Assembly (NCBI GenBank): GCA_046349315.1
Contig: JAXMCQ010000032.1
Coordinates: forward strand, 1 to 53,370
DNA length: 53,370 nucleotides
Direction of reading: 5' to 3'
Source: JAEUMG01 sp046349315
Lineage (GTDB): Bacteria; Pseudomonadota; Alphaproteobacteria; Rhizobiales; Aestuariivirgaceae
Shown: in pieces, positions 40,668-49,908 of the stretch
How positions within the stretch are numbered: position 1 is the stretch's first letter
Layout: the number at the start of each line of letters is the position of its first letter
Notes under the pieces: model-generated
The model's input: only the letters and a program-made list of their open reading frames with translations
Databases searched by the model: none
What the model was told of the DNA's origin: nothing
Position numbers and translations under genes: made by a program

Positions 40668-41540
40668 TTGGAAAGTTGGAAGAATAATCGCAACGCCTTC
40701 TGGGTGCTTGCCATACCGGGCGGGTTCTGGCTCCTCCTTTTCTTCGTCGTCCCGCTCGGCCTCATGTGGTTCATGTCCTTCGGCGAGAAGGCGGTCATCA
40801 ACGGCGAAGTCTCGATCACCGAGATCGATATTACCGGTACGCTCGCGAATTATGTGCGAAGCTTCGACCCGCTCTATCTCACCATCATGTGGAAATCGAT
40901 CTGGATCAGCGCGCTGGCCACCGCGCTGTGCCTTGCGACAGCCTATCCGATCGCCTTCGGCATTTGTTTCGCGCCCGCCAAGTGGAAGCCGTTCCTCCTG
41001 CTCCTCATCATCCTGCCATTCTGGATCAACCTCCTCATCCGCACCTATGCCTTGATCGCGGTGTTCCGAACGCAGGGCTATCTCAATCTGACGCTTGGCG
41101 TTATCGGGCTCGGGCCTTACGAGATGCTCTATAATGACGGGGCGGTGATCTTCGGTCTCGTCTATGTCTATATGCCGTTCATGGTATTGCCCCTTTATGC
41201 GACGATCGAGCGGCTCGACAAATCCTTCCTCGAAGCGAGCCTCGATCTTGGCGCGTCGCAATTCACAACGTTCCTGAAAGTTACGGTGCCGCTCACCATG
41301 CCGGGTATCATTTCCGGCATATTGCTCGTCTTCATCCCCTGCCTCGGATCATTTCTCACGCCCGATCTTCTCGGTGGTGCCAATGCGGTGATGATCGGCA
41401 ATGTCATCGAGCGGCAGTTCAAGGCAGCGAATGACTGGCCCTTCGGCTCGGCGCTGTCCTTCCTCTTGATGTATGCGACCTTCGGCGCGCTGGCGCTGCG
41501 GTCGCTCTTCGCCAGACGCAGCAAGGGCGTGGATATCTGA
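40668..41540 (+). CDS. potH: Polyamine ABC importer permease (PotH/PotB type)
   Basis: This 290-residue permease has six helices. Its coupling loop FLEASLDLGASQFTTFLKVTVP is at about residues 186-207, and the PFWINLLIRTYALIAVFRTQG block is typical of PotB/PotH. TTG at 40668 is used because GGGGGGATC stands just in front and no ATG gives a complete first helix. The stop overlaps the next start by one base. With PotI it forms the membrane channel. Confidence 0.87.
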   Translation: MESWKNNRNAFWVLAIPGGFWLLLFFVVPLGLMWFMSFGEKAVINGEVSITEIDITGTLANYVRSFDPLYLTIMWKSIWISALATALCLATAYPIAFGICFAPAKWKPFLLLLIILPFWINLLIRTYALIAVFRTQGYLNLTLGVIGLGPYEMLYNDGAVIFGLVYVYMPFMVLPLYATIERLDKSFLEASLDLGASQFTTFLKVTVPLTMPGIISGILLVFIPCLGSFLTPDLLGGANAVMIGNVIERQFKAANDWPFGSALSFLLMYATFGALALRSLFARRSKGVDI

Positions 41541-42388
41541 TGGCGACGCGCTTGAAGCCTGGCCAAGGGCCCCTCGACTATGGCAGCCGCCTGTGGCTCA
41601 AGCTCCTCTTCGCCAGCATCATTTTTGTGCTCTACGTGCCGATCATCACGCTCGTCGCTTTTTCGTTCAACACCGACAAGCGTGGCATCGTGTGGCGAGG
41701 CTTCACCCTCGACAATTACGTGAAGGCCTGGAACAACGCTTCGCTGCAGGAAGCGCTGTTCAATTCGCTGATGATCGCCTTCATCGCGACGATCATCTCG
41801 ACCATTCTCGGCGCCTTGACCGCACTGCTGTTGTGGCGATTCCGCTTTCCCGGCAAAGGAGCCTATGAGGGCTTCATGGCCTTGCCGATCGTGATCCCCG
41901 AAATCTGCATGGGCGTATCGCTGCTTCTGTTCTTCATCAATACGGGGATGATGGATTTTTCGGTCAAGCTTTTCTGGCCGTTTAACCTTCTCAACATCAT
42001 CATCGCACATGTGGCCTTCTGCTTCCCCTTCGTAGCCGTTGTGGTGCGCTCGCGACTGGTCGGCTTCAACCGGCAACTGGAAGAGGCTTCGAAGGACTTG
42101 GGCGCTTCCGAATGGCAAACATTCTGGAGCATCATTGTTCCCTTCATGATGCCCGGGCTCGTCGCCGGCGCACTGCTTGCCTTCACCCTGTCGCTCGATG
42201 ATTTCGTCATCACCTTTTTCACCTCGGGGCCGGAGACCGTGACCTTCCCCGTGAAAGTCTATTCGCTGGTGCGCCGCGGAGTTTCGCCTGAGATCAATGC
42301 CGCTTCGACCGTGCTCATCGTCATCACCGTCGTTGCCACGGTTCTTGCCATGAAGCTGCAGGCACCCGCCAAATCGGAGCAGAGCTGA
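41540..42388 (+). CDS. potI: Polyamine ABC importer permease (PotI/PotC type)
   Basis: This 282-residue six-helix permease has the PotC-like segments VPIITLVAFSFNTDKRGIVW near the start, the coupling loop LEEASKDLGASEWQTFWSIIVP at about 178-199 and the conserved FTLSLDDFVITFFTSGPETV. It is coupled to potH by a TGATG overlap and precedes the ATPase gene by four bases. It completes the permease dimer. Confidence 0.88.
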   Translation: MATRLKPGQGPLDYGSRLWLKLLFASIIFVLYVPIITLVAFSFNTDKRGIVWRGFTLDNYVKAWNNASLQEALFNSLMIAFIATIISTILGALTALLLWRFRFPGKGAYEGFMALPIVIPEICMGVSLLLFFINTGMMDFSVKLFWPFNLLNIIIAHVAFCFPFVAVVVRSRLVGFNRQLEEASKDLGASEWQTFWSIIVPFMMPGLVAGALLAFTLSLDDFVITFFTSGPETVTFPVKVYSLVRRGVSPEINAASTVLIVITVVATVLAMKLQAPAKSEQS

Positions 42389-42392
42389 AATC

Positions 42393-43481
42393 ATGACCGA
42401 TACGATCGTCTCCATCCGCAACGTCACCAAGAGTTTTCCGGGCGGAGTCAAGGCCGTCGACAATGTCTCCTTCGATATCGCCCAGAACGAATTTTTTGCG
42501 CTGCTCGGGCCATCGGGCTGCGGTAAGACCACGCTGTTGCGTATGATCTCGGGATTGGAGACGCCCACCGGCGGGGAGATCATCATCGGCGGCGAGGACA
42601 TGGCGCTGACGCCACCCAACAAGCGGCCGACCAACATGGTGTTCCAGTCATACGCCGTATTTCCGCATATGACGGTCGCTGATAATGTCGCCTACGGATT
42701 GAAGGTCACGGGCGTTCCGCGCGATGAAACCAAGCGGCGGGTTGCCGAAGCGCTGGAGATGGTGAAGCTCACCGCGCTCGCCGACCGCAAGCCCGACCAG
42801 ATGTCGGGCGGGCAAAGGCAGCGCGTGGCCTTGGCGCGCGCGCTGGTCAAGCGCCCGAAGGTCTTGCTGCTGGATGAGCCGCTCTCAGCACTCGATGCCA
42901 AATTGCGCGACGAGATGCGGCTTGAATTGACGCGGCTTCAGGAGAATGTCGGCATCACCTTCATCATTGTGACGCACGACCAGGACGAAGCCTTGTCGAT
43001 GGCAAGCCGCATCGCGGTGATGGATCGCGGTGCGGTGCGCCAGATTGCGACGCCGTCGGAGCTTTACGAGCACCCCTCGAGCCGGTTTGTTGCCGACTTC
43101 ATTGGCAAGGTGAACCTCATCGAGGCGCAGGTCATTTCGAACACATCGGGTTCGCTCGTCTGCGAGGTCAAGGGGCTCGGCCGGATCGAGCTTCCAGTTT
43201 CATCGCCGTCGGCCGGGAAAATCGCCATCGCGGTACGTCCCGAGAAGCTCAAGATCGGCGCCAGCGAGCCACTCGCGGCCAATGTCATCAAGGCGCGCGG
43301 CAAGGTGCGCGATGTCGCCTATTACGGCGATACCAGCCACGTCGTCGTCGCGGTCGAAAATGGGCCCGACTTGTCGGTGAACGTGCAGAATGAATCGCGC
43401 CTGGGCGGCGCCGGTGTCGAGCGCGGCCAGGTTGTGTGGCTCCACTGGTCGCCGAATGACTCGCTGGTTTTGACGGAGTAA
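42393..43481 (+). CDS. potG: Polyamine ABC importer ATPase (PotG/PotA type)
   Basis: This 362-residue ATPase carries Walker A LGPSGCGKTTLL, the Q-loop MVFQSYAVFPHMTV, signature MSGGQRQRVALARAL, Walker B VLLLDEPLSALD and the switch VTHDQDEA, then a TOBE domain from about 270. Length and the PPNKRPTNMVFQ block match PotA/PotG. It lies in a tightly spaced operon between potI and agmatinase (gaps of four and five bases), which supports a polyamine or agmatine substrate. Confidence 0.9.
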   Translation: MTDTIVSIRNVTKSFPGGVKAVDNVSFDIAQNEFFALLGPSGCGKTTLLRMISGLETPTGGEIIIGGEDMALTPPNKRPTNMVFQSYAVFPHMTVADNVAYGLKVTGVPRDETKRRVAEALEMVKLTALADRKPDQMSGGQRQRVALARALVKRPKVLLLDEPLSALDAKLRDEMRLELTRLQENVGITFIIVTHDQDEALSMASRIAVMDRGAVRQIATPSELYEHPSSRFVADFIGKVNLIEAQVISNTSGSLVCEVKGLGRIELPVSSPSAGKIAIAVRPEKLKIGASEPLAANVIKARGKVRDVAYYGDTSHVVVAVENGPDLSVNVQNESRLGGAGVERGQVVWLHWSPNDSLVLTE

Positions 43482-43486
43482 TAGTC

Positions 43487-44482
43487 TTGGTTCTCAATAT
43501 TTCGGCCGACGATCCCCTGCCGGGGGATGAAGCCTTTCGCCGCAAGGACCTCAAAGGTACGCGCTGGGAGGCGACTTATGCGGGCGCGCTCTCCTTCATG
43601 CGGCGCAAGTATACGCGCGATCTCAAGGGCGTCGACATCGCGGTGAGCGGCATTCCTTTCGATCAGGCGACATCGCACCGGCCGGGCACGCGCTTCGGGC
43701 CGGAAGCGATCCGCAAGGCATCCGCCGAAAATGCCTGGGGGCCGTTCTGGCCGTGGATGCTCGATCCATTCGATACGCTCGCGGTTGTCGATTACGGAGA
43801 TTGCTTCTTCGACTGGGCGCGCAAGGAGACCGCACCCGACTTCATCGAGAAGCATGCAGCCGAGATCATTGCGAGTGGTGCCGAGATGCTCACCTTCGGC
43901 GGCGATCACTACGTGACCTATCCGCTTCTCAAGGCTCATGCCAAGAAGCACGGGCCGTTGGCGCTTGTGCATTTCGATGCGCATCGCGATGTCGAGCCCG
44001 ATGATGGCGGCCGCATCGATCACGGCACGATGTTCAACTATGCCGTCCGGGACGGCGTGATCGATCCGAAAAACTCGATCCAGATCGGCATTCGCACGAC
44101 CTTCACCGGCGAGCGGAAGATGGGCTTTACCATCCTCTATGCCGATCGCGTTCATTCGATGTCGGCGGATGATGTGGCGGGCGAGATCATCCGGGTGACG
44201 GATGGCTCCAAGGCCTATCTCACATTCGATATCGACTGCCTCGATCCATCGGCCGCGCCCGGAACCGGCACGCCGATCCCCGGCGGCCTCACCTATCACC
44301 AGGCGGCGTCGATCATCCGCAAGCTCGCGCCAGTCAAGTTCGTCGCGATGGATATCGTCGAAGTCTCACCACCCTATGACCATGCCGACATCACGGCCCT
44401 GGCGGCAGCATCGCTTGCGATGGAGTATCTTTGCCTCAAGGCGTCACAGCGCGGTGCCAAGGCTGAGGCGATGGGCGACTAA
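43487..44482 (+). CDS. speB: Agmatinase / ureohydrolase family enzyme
   Basis: This 331-residue cytoplasmic manganese enzyme hydrolyses agmatine to putrescine and urea. Metal ligands are visible in order: GGDHYVTYP (His), HFDAHRDVE (Asp, His, Asp) and FDIDCLDPSAAPGTGTP (Asp, Asp). SGIPFDQATSHRPGTRFGPE is the usual N-terminal block. A TTG start at 43487 fits the spacing to CGGAG and adjoins potG by five bases. As the last gene of the importer operon it would convert imported agmatine into putrescine for SpuC or PuuAB. Guanidinobutyrase and other ureohydrolases look similar, so the substrate is inferred from context. Its stop overlaps that of the convergent ABC gene by four bases. Confidence 0.87.
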   Translation: MVLNISADDPLPGDEAFRRKDLKGTRWEATYAGALSFMRRKYTRDLKGVDIAVSGIPFDQATSHRPGTRFGPEAIRKASAENAWGPFWPWMLDPFDTLAVVDYGDCFFDWARKETAPDFIEKHAAEIIASGAEMLTFGGDHYVTYPLLKAHAKKHGPLALVHFDAHRDVEPDDGGRIDHGTMFNYAVRDGVIDPKNSIQIGIRTTFTGERKMGFTILYADRVHSMSADDVAGEIIRVTDGSKAYLTFDIDCLDPSAAPGTGTPIPGGLTYHQAASIIRKLAPVKFVAMDIVEVSPPYDHADITALAAASLAMEYLCLKASQRGAKAEAMGD

Positions 44483-46077
44483 ACCCGGTCGCCGAATGCC
44501 GCTTCCATGAGACGGCGGGTATAGGGTTCGCGCGGATTATCGAGAACCTCGTCGGGGGCGCCTTGCTCCACCATGCGGCCGTCCTTCATGACCATGATGT
44601 GGTCGGCCATGGCGCGCACAACCGCAAGATCGTGACTGATGAAGAGATAGGATAGTCCGTGAGCGGTCTGGAGGTCGCGCAGCAGATCGACGATCTGCTT
44701 CTGCACCTGACGGTCGAGTGCCGAAGTCGGCTCATCCAGCACGACGACCTTGGGCTTCAGGATGATGGCGCGCGCAATTGCGATGCGCTGGCGCTGGCCT
44801 CCCGAGAACTCATGCGGATAGCGATTGCGCAACCGCGGATCGAGTTGCACTTCCTCGAAGGCAAGCGCGGCGCGGCGGTCGCGCTCGGATGCTGAGATCG
44901 ACGGCTCATGGACGAGCAGTCCTTCGGTGACAATCTGGCCCGCCGTCATGCGCGGGCTCAAGGAGCCGAAAGGATCCTGCAGCACGATCTGCAATTGCTT
45001 GCGCAAGGGGCGCATCGCGTCCTTATCAAGCTTCGCGATATCCCGGCCGTCGAAGTGGATCGCACCTTCGCTCGGCAGAAGCCGCAGCATGGCGCGGGCG
45101 AGCGTCGATTTGCCGGACCCCGATTCACCGACAATGCCGATGGTCTGGCCTTGCTTGAGCGTGACCGAGACGCGATCGACGGCGCGCAGATAGATCGGAT
45201 CACCGGAAAGGAAACCGCCGCCCAGGCGGAAGGTCACGCGGATGTCGGTGCCGTCGAGCATGCGCCGCGCCGTCTTGGCGACAGGCGCCTTGCGGCCCGT
45301 GGGCTCGGCGGCGAGCAAAGCCTGCGTATAAGGATGCTTGGGCGCGGAGAAGATTGTCTTGGTGTCGCCATGCTCCACGACCTCGCCATAGCGCATGACA
45401 TAGACGCGATGGGCGATGCGGCGCACAATGTTGAGATCATGGGTGATGAAGATCAATCCCATGCCCAGCCGCTTCTGCAAGCTCGCCATCAGTTCGAGGA
45501 TCTCGGCCTGGATCGTCACGTCGAGTGCGGTCGTCGGCTCGTCCGCAATCAGGAGATCGGGATCATTGGCGATCGCCATGGCGATCATGACGCGCTGGCG
45601 CTGGCCACCCGATAATTCGTAAGGATAAGACTGCATCCGCCTCTCGGGTTCGGGGATGCGGACCAGCTTTAGGAGTTCGATGGCGCGGGTATAGGCCTCG
45701 CTGCCCGAGATGCGCTGGTGATGCATGATCGGCTCCATGAGCTGGTTGCCGATCGTATAAAGCGGGTCGAGGGAGGTCATCGGCTCCTGGAAGATCATGG
45801 TGATCTTGCGGCCGCGGATCGTGTTGAGCTCATCCTTCGGCATGCCGAGAATGTTGCGTCCACGATAATCGGCAGTGCCGATCGCCTCGCCATTCGAAGC
45901 GAGCAAGCCCATGGCCGCCATCATCAACTGGCTCTTGCCGGAGCCCGATTCTCCAACGATTGCCACCGTCTCGCCGGCGTTCACATCGAGTGCAACGCCC
46001 TTCACAGCATCGACAATGCCGTCGAGGGTGCGGAACCTCACCCTGACATCTCGTAACGAAAAGATCGGTTCAGCCAT
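44479..46077 (-). CDS. Oligopeptide ABC importer, fused double ATPase (YejF/DppDF-like)
   Basis: This 532-residue protein has two complete nucleotide-binding domains in tandem. The first has VGESGSGKSQLMMAAM, LSGGQRQRVMIAMA and DLLIADEPTTALD; the second, from about 270, has VGESGSGKSTLARAML, FSGGQRQRIAIARAI and KVVVLDEPTSALD. Such fusions replace separate DppD and DppF. ATG at 46077 (MAEPIFSLRDV) gives a normal N-terminus; an earlier start at 46119 overlaps the permease gene. It powers the permeases encoded upstream. Confidence 0.9.
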   Translation of the reverse strand: MAEPIFSLRDVRVRFRTLDGIVDAVKGVALDVNAGETVAIVGESGSGKSQLMMAAMGLLASNGEAIGTADYRGRNILGMPKDELNTIRGRKITMIFQEPMTSLDPLYTIGNQLMEPIMHHQRISGSEAYTRAIELLKLVRIPEPERRMQSYPYELSGGQRQRVMIAMAIANDPDLLIADEPTTALDVTIQAEILELMASLQKRLGMGLIFITHDLNIVRRIAHRVYVMRYGEVVEHGDTKTIFSAPKHPYTQALLAAEPTGRKAPVAKTARRMLDGTDIRVTFRLGGGFLSGDPIYLRAVDRVSVTLKQGQTIGIVGESGSGKSTLARAMLRLLPSEGAIHFDGRDIAKLDKDAMRPLRKQLQIVLQDPFGSLSPRMTAGQIVTEGLLVHEPSISASERDRRAALAFEEVQLDPRLRNRYPHEFSGGQRQRIAIARAIILKPKVVVLDEPTSALDRQVQKQIVDLLRDLQTAHGLSYLFISHDLAVVRAMADHIMVMKDGRMVEQGAPDEVLDNPREPYTRRLMEAAFGDRV

Positions 46078-46081
46078 GGCG

Positions 46082-47200
46082 TCAGCGATCCTTGGGATCG
46101 AGGGCATCGCGCAAGCCATCGCCGATGAAGTTCAGCGCGAAGAGCGTGGTGGTAAGGAAGAAAGACGGCACATAAAGCAGCCAGTTCGCATAAGGGATGT
46201 TCTTGGCGCCTTGCGAAATCTGGACGCCCCAGCTCGACATCGGCTCCTGAACGCCAAGTCCCAGATATGAGAGGAAGCTTTCAAGAATGATGACCTGCGG
46301 AACAAGCAGGGTCATGTAGATGACAACTGGCCCTAGAAGATTCGGGATAACGTGGCGGATCAGGATTCCCGAATTGGTAACGCCGAGAGCCTCAGCGGCC
46401 TGGACATATTCCTGGCGTTTGATCGATAGCGCCTGGCCACGGACGATGCGTGCCATATCGAGCCACAAGACCGCGCCAACGGCAAGAAACATCAAGATAA
46501 AGTTCCTCCCGAAAAATACGACCAGCATGATGACGAAGAAAATAAAGGGCAGCGAGTACAACACATCGACGATGCGCATCATGATTTCGTCGGTCTTGCC
46601 GCCCATGAAACCGGAGGTGGCGCCATAGGCGACGCCGATCACGACAGCGACAAGACCTGCCAGCAGGCCGATTGCCAATGAGACGCGGCCGGCGATCAAG
46701 GTACGGGTGAGCATGTCGCGGCCGGAAATGTCAGTGCCGAGAAGGAAGTAGGTCTGCTGGATATCCGCACTCATGGTGAGTTTGAGGCCGTCGGCGGATT
46801 TGTCGTCGACCTTGGCATTTTCGAAAAGATCCGAACGGTCGAGATAGCGGGTAACGCGGTCGTCGATGGGTTTGGCGGAAGTAACGGTGATAACGACGCG
46901 GCCGTCCACCTCCTTCCAATCGACCAGCGTAAGGCGCGTGCGTTTGACGACCTCGTCAACAGCCTCGCCAATCATCTCTGGCTTGGGATAGGGCGAAAGG
47001 CTCGGTGGAACGCGAACATAGTTTTGATAGATGGTCGTGAATTCATGGCCGGTGAAAGACGGACCGATGATGCAGGCGAGAGCGATGAGGATGAGATAAA
47101 CGCCGCTCACCACGGCGGCCTTGTTGGCCTTAAGCCTCGCCCAGGCATCGGCCCACAGCGAGCGGCCGGACATCGGTGCAGGTGCGGCGATGTCAGTCAT
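46082..47200 (-). CDS. oppC: Oligopeptide ABC importer permease (OppC type) with large periplasmic insertion
   Basis: This 372-residue permease has the OppC N-terminus with a first helix at about residues 31-50. A hydrophilic insertion of about 100 residues (52-150) follows, containing FTTIYQNYVRVPPSLSPYPK. The remaining helices begin at LLGTDISGRDMLTRTL and include the coupling loop EYVQAAEALGVTNSGILIRH. Usual OppC proteins are 300 or fewer residues, so the insertion is notable and probably periplasmic. Its start overlaps the OppB stop by eight bases. Confidence 0.88.
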   Translation of the reverse strand: MTDIAAPAPMSGRSLWADAWARLKANKAAVVSGVYLILIALACIIGPSFTGHEFTTIYQNYVRVPPSLSPYPKPEMIGEAVDEVVKRTRLTLVDWKEVDGRVVITVTSAKPIDDRVTRYLDRSDLFENAKVDDKSADGLKLTMSADIQQTYFLLGTDISGRDMLTRTLIAGRVSLAIGLLAGLVAVVIGVAYGATSGFMGGKTDEIMMRIVDVLYSLPFIFFVIMLVVFFGRNFILMFLAVGAVLWLDMARIVRGQALSIKRQEYVQAAEALGVTNSGILIRHVIPNLLGPVVIYMTLLVPQVIILESFLSYLGLGVQEPMSSWGVQISQGAKNIPYANWLLYVPSFFLTTTLFALNFIGDGLRDALDPKDR

Positions 47201-48116
47201 AGCGCACCCTCGGATCGACGACGGCGTAGAGCAGATCGACGATCAGGTTGAAGACGATCGTGAAGATGGCGATGACAACGACCGTGCCCATCACCAATGT
47301 GTAGTCCCGGTTGAGCGCAGCATCGACGAAATAGCGCCCTACCCCGGGTATCTGGAAGATCGTTTCGACAATGATCGAGCCGGTTAGCAGGGCTGCCGCC
47401 GCCGGGCCGGCATAGGAGATGATTGGAAGCAGAGCGCCGCGCAGCGCATGGCGTATGATGACCGAATAGTCGGAAAGGCCGAGCGCTCGTGCGGTGCGGA
47501 TATGGTGCGAACGCAAGGATTCGATCATCGAACCGCGCATGAGGCGTGCGACGATGGCAATCTGCGGCAAGGCAAGCGTGACGATCGGCCCGATCTTGTT
47601 GACAAGGGCACCATCGCCCCAGCCGCCGACCGGGAGCCATTTAAGGGTGAGCGCAAAGAGAAGCTGGAAGAGCGGCGCGATGACGAATGTCGGAATGGTG
47701 CTGCCGGCGGTTGCTGTCGCGATCACCGCGTAATCGGCGCCCTTGTTCTGGTGGAGCGCTGCAGTGATGCCGAGCGCACTGCCGAGGAGCAGCGCGATGA
47801 CGAGCGCACTTGCACCGATCTGGATCGAGACCGGCAGGCCGATACGGAAGAGTTCGCCAACCGTGAAGTCGGGAAGGTTGTAGCTCGGGCCGAAATCGCC
47901 ATGCAGCAGGCTGCTGAGATAGAGGAAGTACTGCTTCCACAATGGCTCGTCCAAATGATAGACGCGCTCAAGATTAGCCTTGATAACCGGATTCAAGCCC
48001 TTTTCCTGATTGAACGGGCCGCCCGGCGCCACACGCATCAGGAAAAACGAAATCGTCACGATGACGAAGAGTGTGGGTATTGCGGTCAGCAGCCGCCGCA
48101 AAACATAGCGCAGCAT
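47193..48116 (-). CDS. oppB: Oligopeptide ABC importer permease (OppB type)
   Basis: This 307-residue permease begins MLRYVLRRLLTAIPTLFVIV, the standard OppB/DppB start, with FFLMRVAPGGPF and a coupling loop IRTARALGLSDYSVIIRHALR. Six helices. It pairs with the OppC-type protein. It follows the binding-protein gene after a strong hairpin, which probably reduces its expression relative to the binding protein. Confidence 0.9.
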   Translation of the reverse strand: MLRYVLRRLLTAIPTLFVIVTISFFLMRVAPGGPFNQEKGLNPVIKANLERVYHLDEPLWKQYFLYLSSLLHGDFGPSYNLPDFTVGELFRIGLPVSIQIGASALVIALLLGSALGITAALHQNKGADYAVIATATAGSTIPTFVIAPLFQLLFALTLKWLPVGGWGDGALVNKIGPIVTLALPQIAIVARLMRGSMIESLRSHHIRTARALGLSDYSVIIRHALRGALLPIISYAGPAAAALLTGSIIVETIFQIPGVGRYFVDAALNRDYTLVMGTVVVIAIFTIVFNLIVDLLYAVVDPRVRYD

Positions 48117-48142
48117 CCGCCCCCCTTCGCTGGCAAGTGAAA

Positions 48143-48171
48143 ACCGCCGCCTGCTTGAGGCGGGCGGCGGT
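48143..48171 (-). terminator. Attenuating hairpin between oppA and oppB
   Basis: On the minus strand ACCGCCGCC and GGCGGCGGT form a perfect 9-base stem followed by TTTTC. It has terminator form but sits inside the operon, so it likely lets part of the transcripts through and keeps binding-protein mRNA abundant. Confidence 0.72.
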
Positions 48172-48184
48172 CTTCAGTTCAGGT

Positions 48185-49765
48185 TTATTCCTTGCTCAGG
48201 AAACGGGTGGGATGGACGTCCATCACATTGTCTTCCCAACCTTTCAGCTTGTTGGAAACGACGGTATGGAATCCATAGTAAAGAAGCGGAAGCACACAAA
48301 GATCGCGTGCCACGCCGATCGCTTCCGCATCCGAGAGCTTCTTCATGCGTGCCGCGGGATCGGCCGAAGCGGCAGCCGCCGCCATCAAGTCATCATACTC
48401 CTTGTTGGAGTACTCGGCGTAGTTGTTGCCGGTGCCGGTCTTGCAAAGGGCCAGGAAGTTCTCCGGGTCCTTGTAGTCGGCAATCCAGCCCGCGCGCGCC
48501 ACGTCGAAATCGCCGTGGTTTTCGAGATGCGCGTAATGCGTCTTGGTGTCGGTATTGAGGAGCGTGACCTCAATGCCGAGCGGCTTCAACTGCTCCTGGA
48601 TAGCCACGGCGGTATTCTTGTGGTTCTCTGAAGTGTTGTAGCGGATCTCAAGCTTCAACGGCTTGTCCGGACCATAGCCGAGCTCGGCGAGGATCTTCTT
48701 GGCCGCGTCCTCGCGATCAAGCTGGGACATTTCGGCGTAATCCGTAGTCTTGGTCTCATAGCCGCCAATGCCCGGGGGCACGAAGGAATAGGCGGGGATC
48801 ATCGTATTCTGCCAAACCTTCTCCGCCAGATAGTCGCGGTCGATCGCCATGGAAACCGCGTGGCGAAGCTTGGCATTGTTCCACGGATCCTTCGGGATCT
48901 TGAACACATAGTAATAGGTGCCGAGATAGGGGCCGATGCGGACCTGATCGCCAAACTTGGCCTTGAGGTCGCTCAATTGTTCGGTCGGGATGTCGTCATT
49001 CGAGTCGAGTTCGCCCGCCTCGAAGCGCTTCATGGCGGTGGAGCGATCTTCCGTCGGGATGTAGTTGACGGTGTCGATCTTCACATTGCCGGCGTCATAG
49101 AAATTCGGGTTCTTGACGGCCTTGACGTGATCATTCGGCACGAACTCGGCGAGCATAAAGGCGCCGTTCGAGACAAGATTGCCGGGCTTGATGAAATCAG
49201 CGCCGAATTTTTCGACATTCGCCTTGCTCACCGCATAGGTCGACTGGTGGCTCAGCATTTCGAGGAAATAGGGGGTCGGTGCATTGAGCGTGACCTCGAA
49301 GGTCAGCGGGTCGATCGCCTTGACGCCGAGTTCCTCGAGCTTCTTCTCGCCCTTGTTGATCGCATCGGCATTGACGACGGGCGAAAGCATATAGGCGTAT
49401 TCGGCGGCAGTCGCGGGATCGACCAAGCGGCGCCAGGAGAAGACGTAGTCGTCAGCGGTGACGGGTGAACCGTCCGACCATTTGCCGTCGGCACGAAGCT
49501 TGAACGTATAGGTCTTGCCGTCGGGCGAAACTGTCCAGCTTTCCGCAGCGCCCGGGATGATCTCGGCCTTGGCATTCTGCACCGTCAGTCCGGAGAAAAG
49601 GTCGCGGAGGATGTTCGCTTCGTATACGGTCGAGGTCTTGTGCGGATCGAGCGATTCCGGGTCAGCGGAGTTGCCGCGATTGAAAACGACCTCCGCGAAG
49701 GCGCCGGTGGCACCCATGATTAGCATTGTCGTCCCGATGAGCCAGGACTTGTAATTCACTCTCAT
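48185..49765 (-). CDS. oppA: Oligopeptide-binding periplasmic protein (OppA/DppA family)
   Basis: This 526-residue exported protein has a signal at 1-24 (cleaved near AFA/EV). The mature sequence VVFNRGNSADPESLDPHKTS, GLTVQNAKAEIIPGAAESW and KLRADGKWSDGSPVTADDYV follows the family-5 solute-binding pattern. AGGGAGG lies right before the ATG. It binds peptides, possibly cell-wall peptides, and delivers them to the OppBC-type permeases. First gene of the operon. The exact ligand cannot be read. Confidence 0.9.
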   Translation of the reverse strand: MRVNYKSWLIGTTMLIMGATGAFAEVVFNRGNSADPESLDPHKTSTVYEANILRDLFSGLTVQNAKAEIIPGAAESWTVSPDGKTYTFKLRADGKWSDGSPVTADDYVFSWRRLVDPATAAEYAYMLSPVVNADAINKGEKKLEELGVKAIDPLTFEVTLNAPTPYFLEMLSHQSTYAVSKANVEKFGADFIKPGNLVSNGAFMLAEFVPNDHVKAVKNPNFYDAGNVKIDTVNYIPTEDRSTAMKRFEAGELDSNDDIPTEQLSDLKAKFGDQVRIGPYLGTYYYVFKIPKDPWNNAKLRHAVSMAIDRDYLAEKVWQNTMIPAYSFVPPGIGGYETKTTDYAEMSQLDREDAAKKILAELGYGPDKPLKLEIRYNTSENHKNTAVAIQEQLKPLGIEVTLLNTDTKTHYAHLENHGDFDVARAGWIADYKDPENFLALCKTGTGNNYAEYSNKEYDDLMAAAAASADPAARMKKLSDAEAIGVARDLCVLPLLYYGFHTVVSNKLKGWEDNVMDVHPTRFLSKE

Positions 49766-49908
49766 TCATACCTCCCTGATTGACCGACGCCGATACTGGC
49801 CCAGAGGCCGGCGACGGCTTCGACGGGGACAACCTTAGCACACGCCCACGGCTTGTCCCATGCTTCGAAAGCCTGAGATTCACAAGTAAGGCGCGCTGGC
49901 CCGACCAG

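Noticed and set aside
41195..42637. 480-codon open frame antisense to the potH/potI/potG genes
   Set aside because: It crosses three well-supported permease and ATPase genes and its product has no membrane, signal or domain features.
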